The notes beneath the pieces are model-generated. The model did not search any database and was not told the origin of the DNA. It saw only the letters and a list, made by a program, of their open reading frames with translations. From Viola odorata (Eukaryota; Streptophyta; Magnoliopsida; Malpighiales; Violaceae): a stretch of DNA of 64,000 bases. Positions 1 through 10,314 of this stretch are shown here, piece by piece (within the stretch, counting starts at the first letter, position 1; each line of letters opens with the position of its first letter). The position numbers were made by a program, and so were the translations under genes. The stretch spans positions 36,753,475-36,817,474 of the forward strand of contig OY829545.1 of NCBI GenBank assembly GCA_963691705.1. The letters run 5' to 3'.

Positions 1-3000
1 CAACGCAAGGCTAAGGCAGCCTACTCTAAGCCGTCTACTTTTGTGTCACGGACTTCCACTTGGAACAAGTCTACATGGTCCAAGGGGAATAAGGACAGCA
101 AGGAAACACCCAAGGTATCTAAACCTTCATATGGTACCAAAGGTAACTCGGTAAACCCTACTCTTTCTAAAGTTCCCATTACTAGTACTAACCGTGTGCC
201 TACAAGAGACATTGTATGCTTTAAGTGTAGTGGCCGAGGCCATAAGCAGGCCGAATGTCCCAACAAAAGAGTTCTGATCATTAGGGATAATGGCGAGATG
301 GATTCGGAGGATGATGTCGAGTTAGTGGAGGATTCGGGAGAGGAAAGTGAGGAAGAAGAGCCGACGGATCACGAAACTAGGGTTTGTGATTCGGTATCCT
401 TGGTAGCTCGGAGAAATTTGAGTGTGCAACCAAGAGCCGAACCTTGTGAGGAGGAACAAAGGGAGAACCTATTCCATGCTAGGTGCCATATTGGTACTAA
501 GGTATGCTCTCTTATTATTGATAATGGCTCATGTACTAATTGTGCTAGTACGCTTCTTGTGCACAAGCTAGGATTACCCGTGGTCAAGCATCCAAAGCCG
601 TACCAGCTGCAATGGATGACTGATGGAATCAGCGTTAAGGTGTGTAGGCAAGTATTAGTGAGTTTGTCTATTGGGAAATACAAGGATGAGGTATGGTGTG
701 ATGTCGTCCCAATGCAATCGTCACATGTGCTACTTGGCAGACCATGGCAATTTGACCGCAATGCCATTCACGAAGGGAGGAGCAATCGTTACAAGCTTGA
801 GAAGGAAGGAGTTAAATTCACACTTGCACCTCTTACACCTACGCAAGTGCTTGAGGACCAGCTCTGGTTGGAGAAGTCCTATGCCGAATTTGAGGTCTCA
901 AAACTTGTAAACAAAAAAATTGATGAAAACAGCCCCCGTGAAAAAAGTGAGCACGGGTTTGAAAGAAAAGAAAAGAATGAAAACAGCCCCCGTGAAAAAA
1001 GTGAGCACGGGTTAAAAATAGAAAAGAAAGAACCTGAAAAAGAAAAGAAAAGGCAAGAAAAAGAAAAGAAAGTGAACTTGTATGCGAAAGCAAAAGATTT
1101 ATGCCGAGCGCTTGTTCTACAAAAATAGTTTTGTGGCGAGAATCGCCCTTTGATTTTGCTTCGCTTTAGATCCTTTTGTTTAAGCACTACTAACCTTGAT
1201 CCTTTAGCTTCTGTGCCTTCTTCTATCTTGGCTGTTTTGCAGGAGTTCAAGGATGTAACACCCGAAGAGATGCTAGCCGGTTTGCCTCCAATCCGCGACA
1301 TAGAGCACCAAATTGATTTTGTGCCGGGTTCGACTATCCCAAATAGACCAGCCTATAGGAGCAACCCCGAGGAGACTAAGGAACTTCAGAGGCAAGTTGA
1401 TGAGCTCCTTAGCAAGGGATATGTCCGGGAGAGCTTGTCTCCATGCGCCGTTCCAGTGCTTCTAGTGTCAAAAAAAGATGGAACTTGGCGAATGTGTGTT
1501 GACTGCCGCGCTGGCAACAAAATTACGGTAAAGTATCGTCACCCCATACCTCACTTAGATGATATGTTAGATGAGTTTAGTGGTAGTGTAATCTTTTCTA
1601 AAATTGATCTCATGAGCGGCTATCATCAAATTAGAATGAAAGAGGGTGATGAATGGAAAACAGCATTTAAAACAAAGTATGGATTATATGAATGGTTAGT
1701 GATGCCGTTTGGACTGACTAATGCCCCAAGTACTTTCATGCGACTTATGAACCATGTTCTTAGGCGTTTCATTGGGAAATTTGTTGTTGTGTACTTTGAT
1801 GACATCTTAGTTTACAGCAAGTCTTTGCATGATCATGTTTCACACCTTAAGGAAATTTTTCTAACCTTGCGTGAAGAGAAGCTTTATGCTAAACTCTCCA
1901 AGTGCTCTTTTGCTTTAGAACAGGTTGAGTTTTTAGGATTTCTTGTGCGCAAGGACGGTGTGAAGGTGGATGAAGTGAAGGTGCAAGTGATCAAGGAGTG
2001 GCCTACGCCGAAAATAGCAAGTGACATCCGCTCCTTTCACGGCTTAGCTTCCTTTTATAGACGTTTCATTCGTGATTTTAGTACTCTTGCTGCCCCACTT
2101 AATGACCTAACTAAGAAACATGTTGATTTCAGGTGGGAGGAACCTCAAGAGGCCGCATTCCAAGCGTTGAAGGACAAGCTGTCCAACGCACCAGTGTTAG
2201 CCCTACCCGACTTTGACAAACCGTTTGAGTTGGAGTGCGACGCGAGTGGAATCGGTATAGGTGTTGTTTTGATGCAAGAGAAGAAGCCAATAGCCTTCTT
2301 TAGTGAGAAGCTCAAGGATGCACAGCTGCGTTATCCAACGTATGACAAAGAGCTTTATGCACTAGTTAGGGCTTTCGAGGTTTGGCAACACTACTTGATG
2401 CCGAGGGAATTTGTGGTGCACACCGACCACTTGAGCCTCAAATACCTAAAGGGACAAGGGAAGTTGAATAGGAGACATGCCGTGTGGCTGGAGTTCTTGG
2501 AAGCTTTCCCTTATCACATCAAGTACAAGGAAGGAAAAGACAATGTTGTTGCCGACGCATTGTCTAGGAGGTATGCCTTGATCTCTTCGTTAAGTGTCAA
2601 ATTTTTAGGGTTTTCTCAAATAATTCCACTCTACCCTATTGATTTGGATTTTGGTGAGATCTATACGATTTGTGATTCCATGGCTGATGTGAAATTTTAT
2701 ACGCATGATAACTATCTGTTTCGGCGCCAGCGCCTTTGCATTCCTAAGTGTTCTTTGCGTGAATTACTTGTGCATGAATCACATAGTGGTGGATTGATGG
2801 GCCACTTTGGCATTAATAAAACCTATGACATGCTGAAATCACACTTTTATTGGCCTAAGATGAGACGTGATGTTGTGCGTGTGATTGCTAGATGTGTAGT
2901 TTGCCAAAGGGCAAAGTCTCGGTTAGCTAGTCATGGTGAGTTTATGCCGCTGCCCGTACCTTCCCAACCTTGGACTGATCTGTCCATGGACTTCATTGTA

Positions 3001-3578
3001 GGTTTACCTAAGTCTTGTGATGGTAAGGATGGTATATTTGTTGTTGTGGATTGGTTTTCCAAAATGGCGCACTTTTTGCCTTGTAAAAATACTAATGATG
3101 CGTCTCAGGTTGCTAATATATTCTTTAGAGAGGTAGTCCGCCTCCATGGTATGCCTATTAGTATTGTTAGTGACCGTGATGGAAGATTTTTGAGCCATTT
3201 TTGGCGAGTGTTGTGGAGTCGCCTTGGAACTAAATTGCTGTATTCGACTTCTTGTCACCCTCAAACCGACGGCCAAACTGAGGTAGTTAACCGTACAGTA
3301 GGGTCTCTTTTACACTCTTTAGTTACCAAGCATGTTTCTAAATGGACGGATCATTTGCCTTTCATGGAGTTTGCTTATAATCGTTCAATCCATTCTACTA
3401 CAAATTGTTCACCTTTTGAAGTAGTTTATGGCTTTAATCCGCTAACTCCCATGGATTTGACCCCTTTGCCTTTGAGTGATGTTTCTAACTTAGATGGACA
3501 GCAGCGGGCAGAACACATCAAACAGATACATGAGAAGGCTAAGGCAAACATTGAGCGCACTAATGAGCGCCTAGTGCG
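1..3578 (+). pseudogene. A1 gag (C-terminal part) - protease - RT - RNase H - integrase, one nonsense codon
   Basis: The frame is open from base 1 and carries the retrotransposon replication proteins in order. A CCHC zinc knuckle (C-x2-C-x4-H-x4-C, first Cys at 217) marks the nucleocapsid end of gag. Aspartic protease has the DNGS active-site motif (Asp at 520-522). A charged linker holds two Lys-Ser-Glu-His repeats. RT has YFDD at 1792-1803 and RNase H has ECDAS (Asp at 2239-2241). Integrase has an HHCC-type zinc domain near 2773-2910 and a D,D,E core at 2989, 3172 and 3280. The frame is broken once, by TAG at 1126-1128 where A2 has CAG. At 3579 it reads without a frame change into the B2 LTR and stops at 3759. 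A2 has Arg where A1 has Trp just after the first integrase Asp region. All catalytic residues I can see are present. Confidence 0.9.
935..1011 (+). other. Two protease-RT linker hairpins (family A)
   Basis: CCCGTG (935-940) and CACGGG (952-957) are inverted repeats around the 11-nt loop AAAAAAGTGAG. The same structure recurs at 989-994 / 1006-1011. Both lie inside the coding linker between protease and RT (peptide REKSEHG). Equivalent hairpins with different stems occur in B2, B3, B5, F1 and the remnant at 51265-52027; see findings. Confidence 0.6.
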
Positions 3579-4321
3579 TGATATGAGCACCAATGCTCAT
3601 GGATACTTCACTCGGAGCAAAGCCCTACCAGCCACCCTCTTGAAGAGCCTTAGGGCCGAAGAAACCAACCTAAAGCCAAGGGAAAGATGGAATACGTGCG
3701 TTCATGCCTTACTCGAACATACCATGAGGATTAGCGCACCTAACCCTCGGAAACCATGAGCGTCCGCGGCTAGGCATGGCTACATGTGCACGGATCAGCC
3801 AAGGCCGCACCAGCCCATCTCCAAGCCTTCAAGGCCGGCTGTCCAGCCACTTATACCTAAGGGTAAAGGAGTATTTACTCCTTGTAATAACCTAGAGTAT
3901 TTAAAGTGCAATTTGTTCATTATTGCACTTGTCTTTGTTTTTGTGTTATCTTCTTCAAGGACCAAACTTTTAGCTTAAGCATTAGGGTTCTTAAAACCAG
4001 CACCAACTATCTAAACAAATCAGGTTGCTCATCCAAGATGTGAGAGGGTTGTATTTGTTTAAGAGATCCTTTGTTCTTTTCGGCAAGGTTACTCATCCAA
4101 GAGGTGAGGGGGTTTGTCAAGAACAATAGTTCCTTTTTGTTATCATCAATACACTATCCTTTTCCTCCATTTATGTCCGCTGCTATCAACTCCATCACCA
4201 TCTCAAATAATCCGTTCATCCATCCGATTATCCAAACGTCAACCTCCTAAAGAGACTAGATCCGACTCCTTCAAGGATTCCTTCGGCCTAACTCCTCCAA
4301 ATCAGAGCTTGGGCCATATCA
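3579..4321 (+). repeat. B2 5' LTR (743 bp)
   Basis: It begins TGATATG and ends TATCA, next to the primer-binding site. It encodes the C-terminal extension of family B polyproteins (GYFTRSK, from 3588) and has a TATA-like TATTTAAAG near 3897. Two copies of a 'GGTT - hairpin - AGGGT' unit lie near 4023-4115. It is shorter than the B3 LTRs (about 810 bp). Confidence 0.85.
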
Positions 4322-5643
4322 AGTGGTAGCGGAGCTCCAAGCTGTTCTCTAGGTTGGTATTGTTCTTATTCATGGTCAGAATCATCTTATTCATCATTTC
4401 CACGGTTCTTTTTCAAGGACCGTTCCCTTAAATTGCTAAAACACTTTTCCGAGTTGTTCCCACGGATCAAATTTCTTCTCTTTCCTTTTCTATGGTTAAA
4501 ACATTGTTTTCTACCATAGGAAACAATTTAAATTAAATCTGAAATTTTTTTTTCCGTTCTTGAGAAATTAATTTTATCTTGAGTTTTGATCTTGTTTTCA
4601 CACAAAGATTGAATAAATTTGTGTTTGTGGCTGCCGCACCTATCAATCAAAATTAGGGCAGCACACTTCATTTTGCTTGGCTTGTCATACGATTTATTTT
4701 ACTTGTAATACACCTTCAATCAAATACTTGTCATACACCCTAATTTGCCTAAACTCCTTGTCACACACTTTGGTGCACTTTAGTGAAAATTGTGGTGCAT
4801 GTTAGTGACAAATGTTAGTGCATGTTAGTGAAAAACTTTGGTACATTTTAGCAAAAATAGTCGTCCATTTTTAGTGACAAATACTGGTTTATTTTAGTGG
4901 AAAATTCTGGTGCATGTTAGCAAAAAATTTCGGCAATTCGTGAAATTTTTTTGTTTTTTACTTGCAAAATCATTTGCCTTCCACTTCAATTATCAAAAAC
5001 TCATATCATACATTTATTGAAGCTCTCTTGCACTTACAAAAGAAAAACAGCAAAGAAAGGGATCAAAAGAGTAAAAGAAATCCCTAAGTCAAAAAAAAAA
5101 AAGAGAAAAAGAAGGGATCAAAAGAGCGAATTAAATCCCTCAATCAAAAGAAAAAGAATACGAGTAAGTTAAAGCAAGAGGCAAAATGTATGTGTGCATT
5201 TGAAGTATTTTCTTTCAAGTTAAGGTGTGCATTTTTCAAGTGTTTCATTTGGCGGCAGAATTTCATTTTTTTAAAGCTTATTCTCGTTTCCCTCCATTTC
5301 TTCTAGTGTTAGTCCTTTGAGCTTGCCTTCTTTTGTGTCCTTGAGTTTTCTTCACTTGTTTCCTACACTAATATCTACTCTAAACCTGATTCGTGTTCAC
5401 CAACAAGTTGTTTTAGTGAGCACAATTGAGGTTTTCTACCCTAGTTTTCATTGAACTCCTTATCCTAGCCTTGAGTCTTAGCGTCATTGCTGGTTCAATT
5501 GTTCGGTTCTTGAGTGAAGATTGAGTGGGTGAGATTGTGAGCGTATTAGAGTGTAGTGCGAAACACGAGTGACACACGTAAGGGAGAGACTAACCCTTAT
5601 TATTTCCAATTGTGTTTGTGTCTTTTTGCAGGTACCTTTCACT
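4322..5643 (+). other. B2 untranslated leader
   Basis: This is non-coding. It holds a splice-donor-like TTG|GTATTG just after the primer-binding site and an imperfect minisatellite at about 4770-4935 (units like GGTGCATGTTAGTGAAAA). A purine-rich block follows at 5036-5160, then a polypyrimidine stretch ending TTTTTGCAG|G immediately before the gag ATG, which looks like a 3' splice site. The B3 leader (13113-14589) has the same order. The apparent ORF at 4951-5172 is only this purine-rich block. Confidence 0.6.
4324..4336 (+). promoter_or_regulatory. Primer-binding site of B2
   Basis: TGGTAGCGGAGCT starts 2 bases after the LTR end, the usual place for tRNA priming of minus-strand synthesis. 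The complement ends in CCGCTACCA, as a tRNA 3' CCA end should. It differs at three central bases from the initiator-Met site TGGTATCAGAGC common in plant Ty3/gypsy elements. I cannot assign the tRNA. Confidence 0.65.
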
Positions 5644-8600
5644 ATGTCTCACCGAGACACAAATTCGAATGCTAGTTCGGGGGAATCCTCCCCTCTAAAT
5701 CCGGCCATGGCCTCTCTCACGGTCCAATTGCACGAAACTAGACAGCATGTCGCTGATTTGCAACACTTTAGAGCACAGCAAGGCCAAGACACAAAGAACA
5801 TCTTGGCTGCCATTGCTGCCTTATCGGCGCAAATGGTTAACCCTACTTCCCCGCGGCCAGCCCCAACCCCACAGCCCACATATACACCTCCGAAGGACAC
5901 ACCACCTCCCCCACATCAACCACCACCTCTTTACCCGCCGCCCAATTACCAACCCCAAAATTTCCCACCAGGGGCTCAATACCACCAAACTACACGCCCA
6001 CCTGATCCTACAAGCATCGATTACTATGCGATGCCACAAATACACACACACACCAACCCCCATGACATAAGGCAGCCACCACCTCCACCACCTCGCGCCC
6101 ACACTGCCGTATCCACACACATCCAAGATGCCCTCACACACACCTCCCACCAAGATGTAAGGCAGCCACCAACACAACCGCCACCACCACCTCCACACAA
6201 CCACCCACCCGTAGCACCACCTAATGCTACTAGACAGCAGCCAAACCTCCATCCCCTAGATGTCCCTTTACACCTAGCCAATGCCTATGTACCACCTCCC
6301 TTGGACAGACCTATACCCCCCTGTCCACCGCCCTATGAGCATGCTCACAATGCTTGGCGTTTCGATTATGACGAAGCATTTGAGCAGCGGGGTGATCGGA
6401 ACAACGAGGAGAGAGTGGATAGCAACCTCTCGAGTATCAAACTTTCCATTCCCCCCTTCGACGGTAAAGATGATCCGGATGCCTTCAATGAGTGGGAAAA
6501 CAAAGTGGACCGGCTGTTTGCTTGCTACAATTACTCCGAGACAAAGAAAGTTAAGTTAGCGATTGTGGGATTCACGGATTTGGCAATACAGTGGTGGGAT
6601 CGCCTTTGTTTGCTCAAACGAAATGCGGGCACACCACCTATTGCCTCTTGGGAAGAATTGAGGGCTGAGATGAGGCGTCGTTTTGTGCCTCCACACTATA
6701 TCCGCGAGTTACACCAGCGCCTCAAACGGTTGTATCAAGGGCCACGTACCGTGAGTGAATATTATCACGAAATGTTGACATGTTTGATGCGGGCGAGCAC
6801 GAATGAGAGTGAAGAAGCAACCATGGCTCGGTTTATCGCGGGTCTACACAAGGAAATTTCCTATCAGCTTGAGTTCTATCATTATGACACCCTAGAAGAC
6901 ATGTTTCATTTGGCCTTGAAAATTGAGAAACAAGTAAGTTCTAAACCCAAATCCTCATACACTTCTTCATCCACCACTCAAAAACCTTGGCAATCATCTA
7001 CCAATACCACACCAAAGCCATGGCAGACCTCTAAACCTGCCACGGACAGCCCCAAAACACACACCCCATCCCAGCCCTACACCAACCCAAAACAAACACC
7101 AAACACTACCTCCACACCTAGAACGCCTTCCCGAAACATTGAGTGTTTCAAGTGTGGGGGGAAAGGCCATATGAGGGCCGAATGTCCCAATCGGAGGGTG
7201 GTAATGATTCGCGAGGGGGGGGCGGCTGAAAGTGAGGACGATGACGATCCACCACCTCCTCTCGACCATATATGGAATGATCACGAGGGTGAACCGATGG
7301 ATCAACATGAGTATGACATGTTAGAAGTCCCCAACTGCTTAGTTGTTCGACGTAGTTTGAGCATGGCAGCAAAGGATAGTGACACGATGATGGAACAGAG
7401 GGAGAACTTGTTTCATACCCGCGGAATTTCAAATGGAATGGTGATTTCCATTATTGTGGACAACGGGAGTTGTGCGGATGTGGCCAGCACCCTCCTAGTG
7501 CATTCCTTAGGCCTCACCACCTCCAAACACCCCCGGCCCTATGTGTTGAATTGGTTCAACGATGGCAACTCGGTTAAAGTCAATAGCCAAGTTCTAGTTC
7601 CCCTCCAAATCGGCAATTATGTGGACGAACACCTATGTGATGTGGCACCAATGCACTCTAGCCACCTCCTCCTTGGCAGACCGTGGCAATTTGATAAGAG
7701 GGCCCTTCATGACGGGTTGTACAACACATACAAGTTGGAACACAATGGCAGCAAGTTCCTACTACCGCCCCTTCCTCCTAATCAAGTTTACGAGGACCAA
7801 TTGAAGTTGGAGAAGGCTGCTGCCACATTTGAAATAACATCTTCACTTGGAAAACAAGCAGAATGGAGTGGAGTGAAGAAAGTAAGTGGTGAGCAAGTGC
7901 AAAACAGCGGGCATGAAAAAAATGAGCATGCCTTGAGGGGAGAGAAAAATGTGAGCTATGAGAGAGGGTTGAGTGGAAATACATCGCTTGAAAAAAGTAA
8001 GCAAGCGGGTGAGATCCCAAAGGGTGTGAAAATGGACAGCAAGGTGTGTCTAATGGCTAAGGGTAGAGATGTAAGGCATGCTTTAATCATGCGCAAGCCT
8101 TGCATACTTATCAGATTTAAGGAACACTCCCTTGTCGCTACTAACACTAACCCCCCATTTCCTAGTTGTTTGTCTCCTCTCTTGCTAGATTTCAAGGATG
8201 TCTTTCCGGATGAAATCCCCAATGGACTTCCCCCCGTGCATGGAATAGAGCACCGAATTGACTTCTTGCCTGGATCTACACTACCAAACCGCCCATCGTA
8301 TCGTTGTAATCCAAAGGAAACGCAAGAATTGCAAGATCAGGTTGAAGAGCTTCTTGACAAAGGATTCGTTAGGGAGAGCCTCTCTCCTTGTGCTGTCCCG
8401 GTGGTCCTCGTGCCAAAGAAGGATGGAAGTTGGCGCATGTGCATGGATTGCCGTTCGGTGAATAAAATCACGGTAAAGTATTCTCACCCCATTCCTCGTT
8501 TGGATGACATGCTGGATGAGTTAAGTAGTGCTAAAGTGTTCTCCAAAATTGATTTAGTGAGCGGTTATCACCAGATTAGGATGTATAAAGGAGATGAATG

Positions 8601-9450
8601 GAAAACAGCCTTTAAAACCAAGTTTGGTCTTTATGAATGGTTAGTTATGCCATTTGGGCTCACTAATGCTCCTAGCACCTTTATGCGCTTAATGAACCAT
8701 GTGCTTAGACCTTTTATGGGGAAATTTGTAGTTGTTTATTTTGATGACATATTGGTTTATAGCACATCACCACAACTCCACTTAGAACACTTGGCACAGA
8801 TTTTTCTCACCCTTCGCAAGAATAAACTCTTCGCGAAGTTATCCAAATGCGAATTCTGTTTGGAGGAAGTACACTTCCTTGGTCGCAAGACCGCGTCCTT
8901 TCAAGTTGGCGATTGGGTGTGGCTACACCTAAGACGTGAGAGATTTCCAGAGAGGAGGAAAGGAAAATTATCCCCACGGGGAGATGGCCCATTTCAGATT
9001 GTTGAGAAGATCAACAACAACGCTTACTGCCTCGATCTTCCAAGTGAGTATGGTTCGATACATGGAACCTTTAATATTTCTGACTTACGGTTGTTTGATG
9101 CAGGTGATGAGGATGTTGCTGATCTGGATTCGAGGGCGAATCCTTCTCAAGATGGAGGGGATGATACGATCCCCGCCGGAGCCAACCCTAATGACACACC
9201 CACAGGCGCAACCACCCGCTCCAAGGCCCGAGCCTTGGAAGATGCAGCCGCGAGCCTCCCATTGCCGCCCACGGGCCCGATCACTCGAGTCAGGGCCCGA
9301 GCCCTACAGACAAGACTCAGCAGCCTTATTCACATGGAACTGAAGGCAGAGACAGCCTCAGAGGAAGCCAGCCTGCGCGCGCCCCAGCCGCGCCTTGTGA
9401 CCTTGATCCGTGCCGCGGATGGGCCACACTTGGCCACTTCGGACCTTTAG
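5644..9450 (+). CDS. B2 gag - protease - partial RT fused in frame to the A1 integrase tail
   Basis: I start at the ATG at 5644, just after the TTTGCAG|G acceptor-like signal and matching the B3 start; the frame is open further up to 5569 without support. About 1,268 residues. In order: a Gln-rich helical N-terminus, a Pro/His/Thr-rich segment (about residues 60-240), and a retrotransposon gag domain (about 280-430). A CCHC zinc knuckle follows (Cys 501), then aspartic protease (DNGS, Asp about 606), a Lys/Glu-rich linker with one hairpin repeat (7909-7933), and RT up to YFDD (about 1032-1035). At base 8883 the frame jumps into family A sequence: integrase C-terminus, the pre-PPT palindrome, then 289 bases of the A1 LTR (GPITRVRARAL). 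RT lacks its thumb; RNase H and the integrase core are absent, so it cannot replicate alone. Gag and protease look intact. It is open purely because the deletion kept the frame. Confidence 0.8.
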   Translation: MSHRDTNSNASSGESSPLNPAMASLTVQLHETRQHVADLQHFRAQQGQDTKNILAAIAALSAQMVNPTSPRPAPTPQPTYTPPKDTPPPPHQPPPLYPPPNYQPQNFPPGAQYHQTTRPPDPTSIDYYAMPQIHTHTNPHDIRQPPPPPPRAHTAVSTHIQDALTHTSHQDVRQPPTQPPPPPPHNHPPVAPPNATRQQPNLHPLDVPLHLANAYVPPPLDRPIPPCPPPYEHAHNAWRFDYDEAFEQRGDRNNEERVDSNLSSIKLSIPPFDGKDDPDAFNEWENKVDRLFACYNYSETKKVKLAIVGFTDLAIQWWDRLCLLKRNAGTPPIASWEELRAEMRRRFVPPHYIRELHQRLKRLYQGPRTVSEYYHEMLTCLMRASTNESEEATMARFIAGLHKEISYQLEFYHYDTLEDMFHLALKIEKQVSSKPKSSYTSSSTTQKPWQSSTNTTPKPWQTSKPATDSPKTHTPSQPYTNPKQTPNTTSTPRTPSRNIECFKCGGKGHMRAECPNRRVVMIREGGAAESEDDDDPPPPLDHIWNDHEGEPMDQHEYDMLEVPNCLVVRRSLSMAAKDSDTMMEQRENLFHTRGISNGMVISIIVDNGSCADVASTLLVHSLGLTTSKHPRPYVLNWFNDGNSVKVNSQVLVPLQIGNYVDEHLCDVAPMHSSHLLLGRPWQFDKRALHDGLYNTYKLEHNGSKFLLPPLPPNQVYEDQLKLEKAAATFEITSSLGKQAEWSGVKKVSGEQVQNSGHEKNEHALRGEKNVSYERGLSGNTSLEKSKQAGEIPKGVKMDSKVCLMAKGRDVRHALIMRKPCILIRFKEHSLVATNTNPPFPSCLSPLLLDFKDVFPDEIPNGLPPVHGIEHRIDFLPGSTLPNRPSYRCNPKETQELQDQVEELLDKGFVRESLSPCAVPVVLVPKKDGSWRMCMDCRSVNKITVKYSHPIPRLDDMLDELSSAKVFSKIDLVSGYHQIRMYKGDEWKTAFKTKFGLYEWLVMPFGLTNAPSTFMRLMNHVLRPFMGKFVVVYFDDILVYSTSPQLHLEHLAQIFLTLRKNKLFAKLSKCEFCLEEVHFLGRKTASFQVGDWVWLHLRRERFPERRKGKLSPRGDGPFQIVEKINNNAYCLDLPSEYGSIHGTFNISDLRLFDAGDEDVADLDSRANPSQDGGDDTIPAGANPNDTPTGATTRSKARALEDAAASLPLPPTGPITRVRARALQTRLSSLIHMELKAETASEEASLRAPQPRLVTLIRAADGPHLATSDL
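7909..7933 (+). other. Protease-RT linker hairpin (B2)
   Basis: GGGCATG and CATGCCT pair (one G-U) around the loop AAAAAAATGAG. The B3 counterpart is 16812-16836. In B5 (58418-58442) and F1 (10795-10819, minus) the stem is a perfect GGGCATG/CATGCCC. Confidence 0.55.
9127..9161 (+). promoter_or_regulatory. Pre-PPT palindrome and polypurine tract of A1
   Basis: GATTCG-AGGG-CGAATC (9127-9142) is followed by a purine run ending GGAGGGGA at 9161, directly before the LTR start TGATACG. The purine run is the expected primer for plus-strand DNA synthesis. The palindrome also encodes the conserved DSRANP peptide. Confidence 0.7.
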
Positions 9451-10314
9451 GTCCACCAGCGCCCTTTTCCTATTTTTGACCAGGCCATGTTCATTTATAA
9501 TACAAGAGAGGAGTCCAACCCAAAAATCAGGAGAAACGCCCGAAGGATTTGGGACAAGCCCAAATCACAAGCCCGCATTAGACAGCGAAAGCCACTGCCG
9601 AGCCTTTTGAAGATTGGAGCATATTTCCTCGCACAATATTCAGCCCAATACTTCATCTATGTTTTAGGAAGTTTCCCTCCAAATTTCAGTGGTAACGCTC
9701 AAGGGAATAAGGAAAACGCCTTGTTTCCTTAAAATGTGATTCGGCGGACCCGCAAGCAAAGCCACTTGGGCCTTTTGACCTAAACGGAGGCGCCTGCACT
9801 TCTATACTATTTAGTAGACTTTATTTATATTATTTTAGGGTTTTAGAACTTATTTGGAAGGGTGGCTTGTTGCCAATTTCGTTTAAGTCATTATTTAGAA
9901 ACTAAACTAGTTTCCATTTTTGGAATTAGGGTTTTGCGCTTCCTTAAAAAGGAGCCGCCCATGTTATTTTCAGCAGACTTGATTATTGAAATTTGAAAGC
10001 ATATTGCTTTGGGTCTTTACCCACTTGTTCTTGATGAACCTTGCAACTAATTGAGTTTCGTGCATTCGATTAGCTTGTCAAGTAAAACTTGAAAGCACTT
10101 CTCATTGAGTCATCCGTTCTTTGGAGTGCCAAGACCACCAAATCTTGGAGATTCAAAGGTTTGACCCAAGAACCTCAAGGGATTCGACGTAGGGTGCCAA
10201 GGCCACCAAACCTTGGAGACTTCCGTGTCTTCTTCGAGTTATTTTTCCGCATTGAAAGCCACGTCGTCGAACAACGATCTAAGGAGAGCGTTCTAGCCTA
10301 CAAGGAATGCATCA
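9162..10314 (+). repeat. A1 3' LTR (1,153 bp)
   Basis: It runs from TGATACG to GCATCA. The first 289 bases are coding for the end of the polyprotein. Two hairpins lie near the 3' end: CCAAGA/TCTTGG (10129-10148) and CCAAGG/CCTTGG (10197-10216), each with loop CCACCAAA. The family A LTRs of A2 are 1,150 and 1,162 bp and show the same twin hairpins with a different loop. Confidence 0.85.

Larger units (their letters stand above)
3579..8883 (+). mobile_element. B2: family B element nested in A1, 3' half deleted
   Basis: It starts with an exact family B LTR terminus (TGATATGAGC) directly after A1 base 3578. It has 5' LTR, primer-binding site, leader, and gag-pol as far as the middle of RT, and ends at 8883 where family A sequence resumes. 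The rest of RT, RNase H, integrase, the 3' LTR and the second target duplication are gone. A single deletion that removed the 3' half plus 16 bases of A1 explains both edges. Integration of B2 into A1 gives a relative age: A1 is older. Confidence 0.8.
1..10314 (+). mobile_element. A1: family A Ty3/gypsy element, 5'-truncated by window edge, split by B2
   Basis: The internal region runs from the window start to 3578, is interrupted by B2 (3579-8883), and resumes at 8884 with the end of integrase, the polypurine tract and a 3' LTR (9162-10314). Comparison with the second family A copy (A2, 42363-50228, minus) shows that only 16 bases of A are missing between 3578 and 8884, so the two halves are one element. 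The 5' LTR is outside the window, so its target duplication cannot be checked; the bases after the 3' LTR are CGTAT. The element sits inside the older minus-strand remnant F1. Confidence 0.85.

Noticed and set aside
3560..3600. A1-B2 junction as a template-switch chimera between families A and B
   Set aside because: The LTR of B2 starts at its exact terminus and family A resumes at 8884 only 16 bases further on, so nested insertion plus deletion explains it better.
5821..6281. Trp/Gly-rich minus-strand ORFs
   Set aside because: Antisense of the Pro/His/Thr-rich segment of B2 gag.
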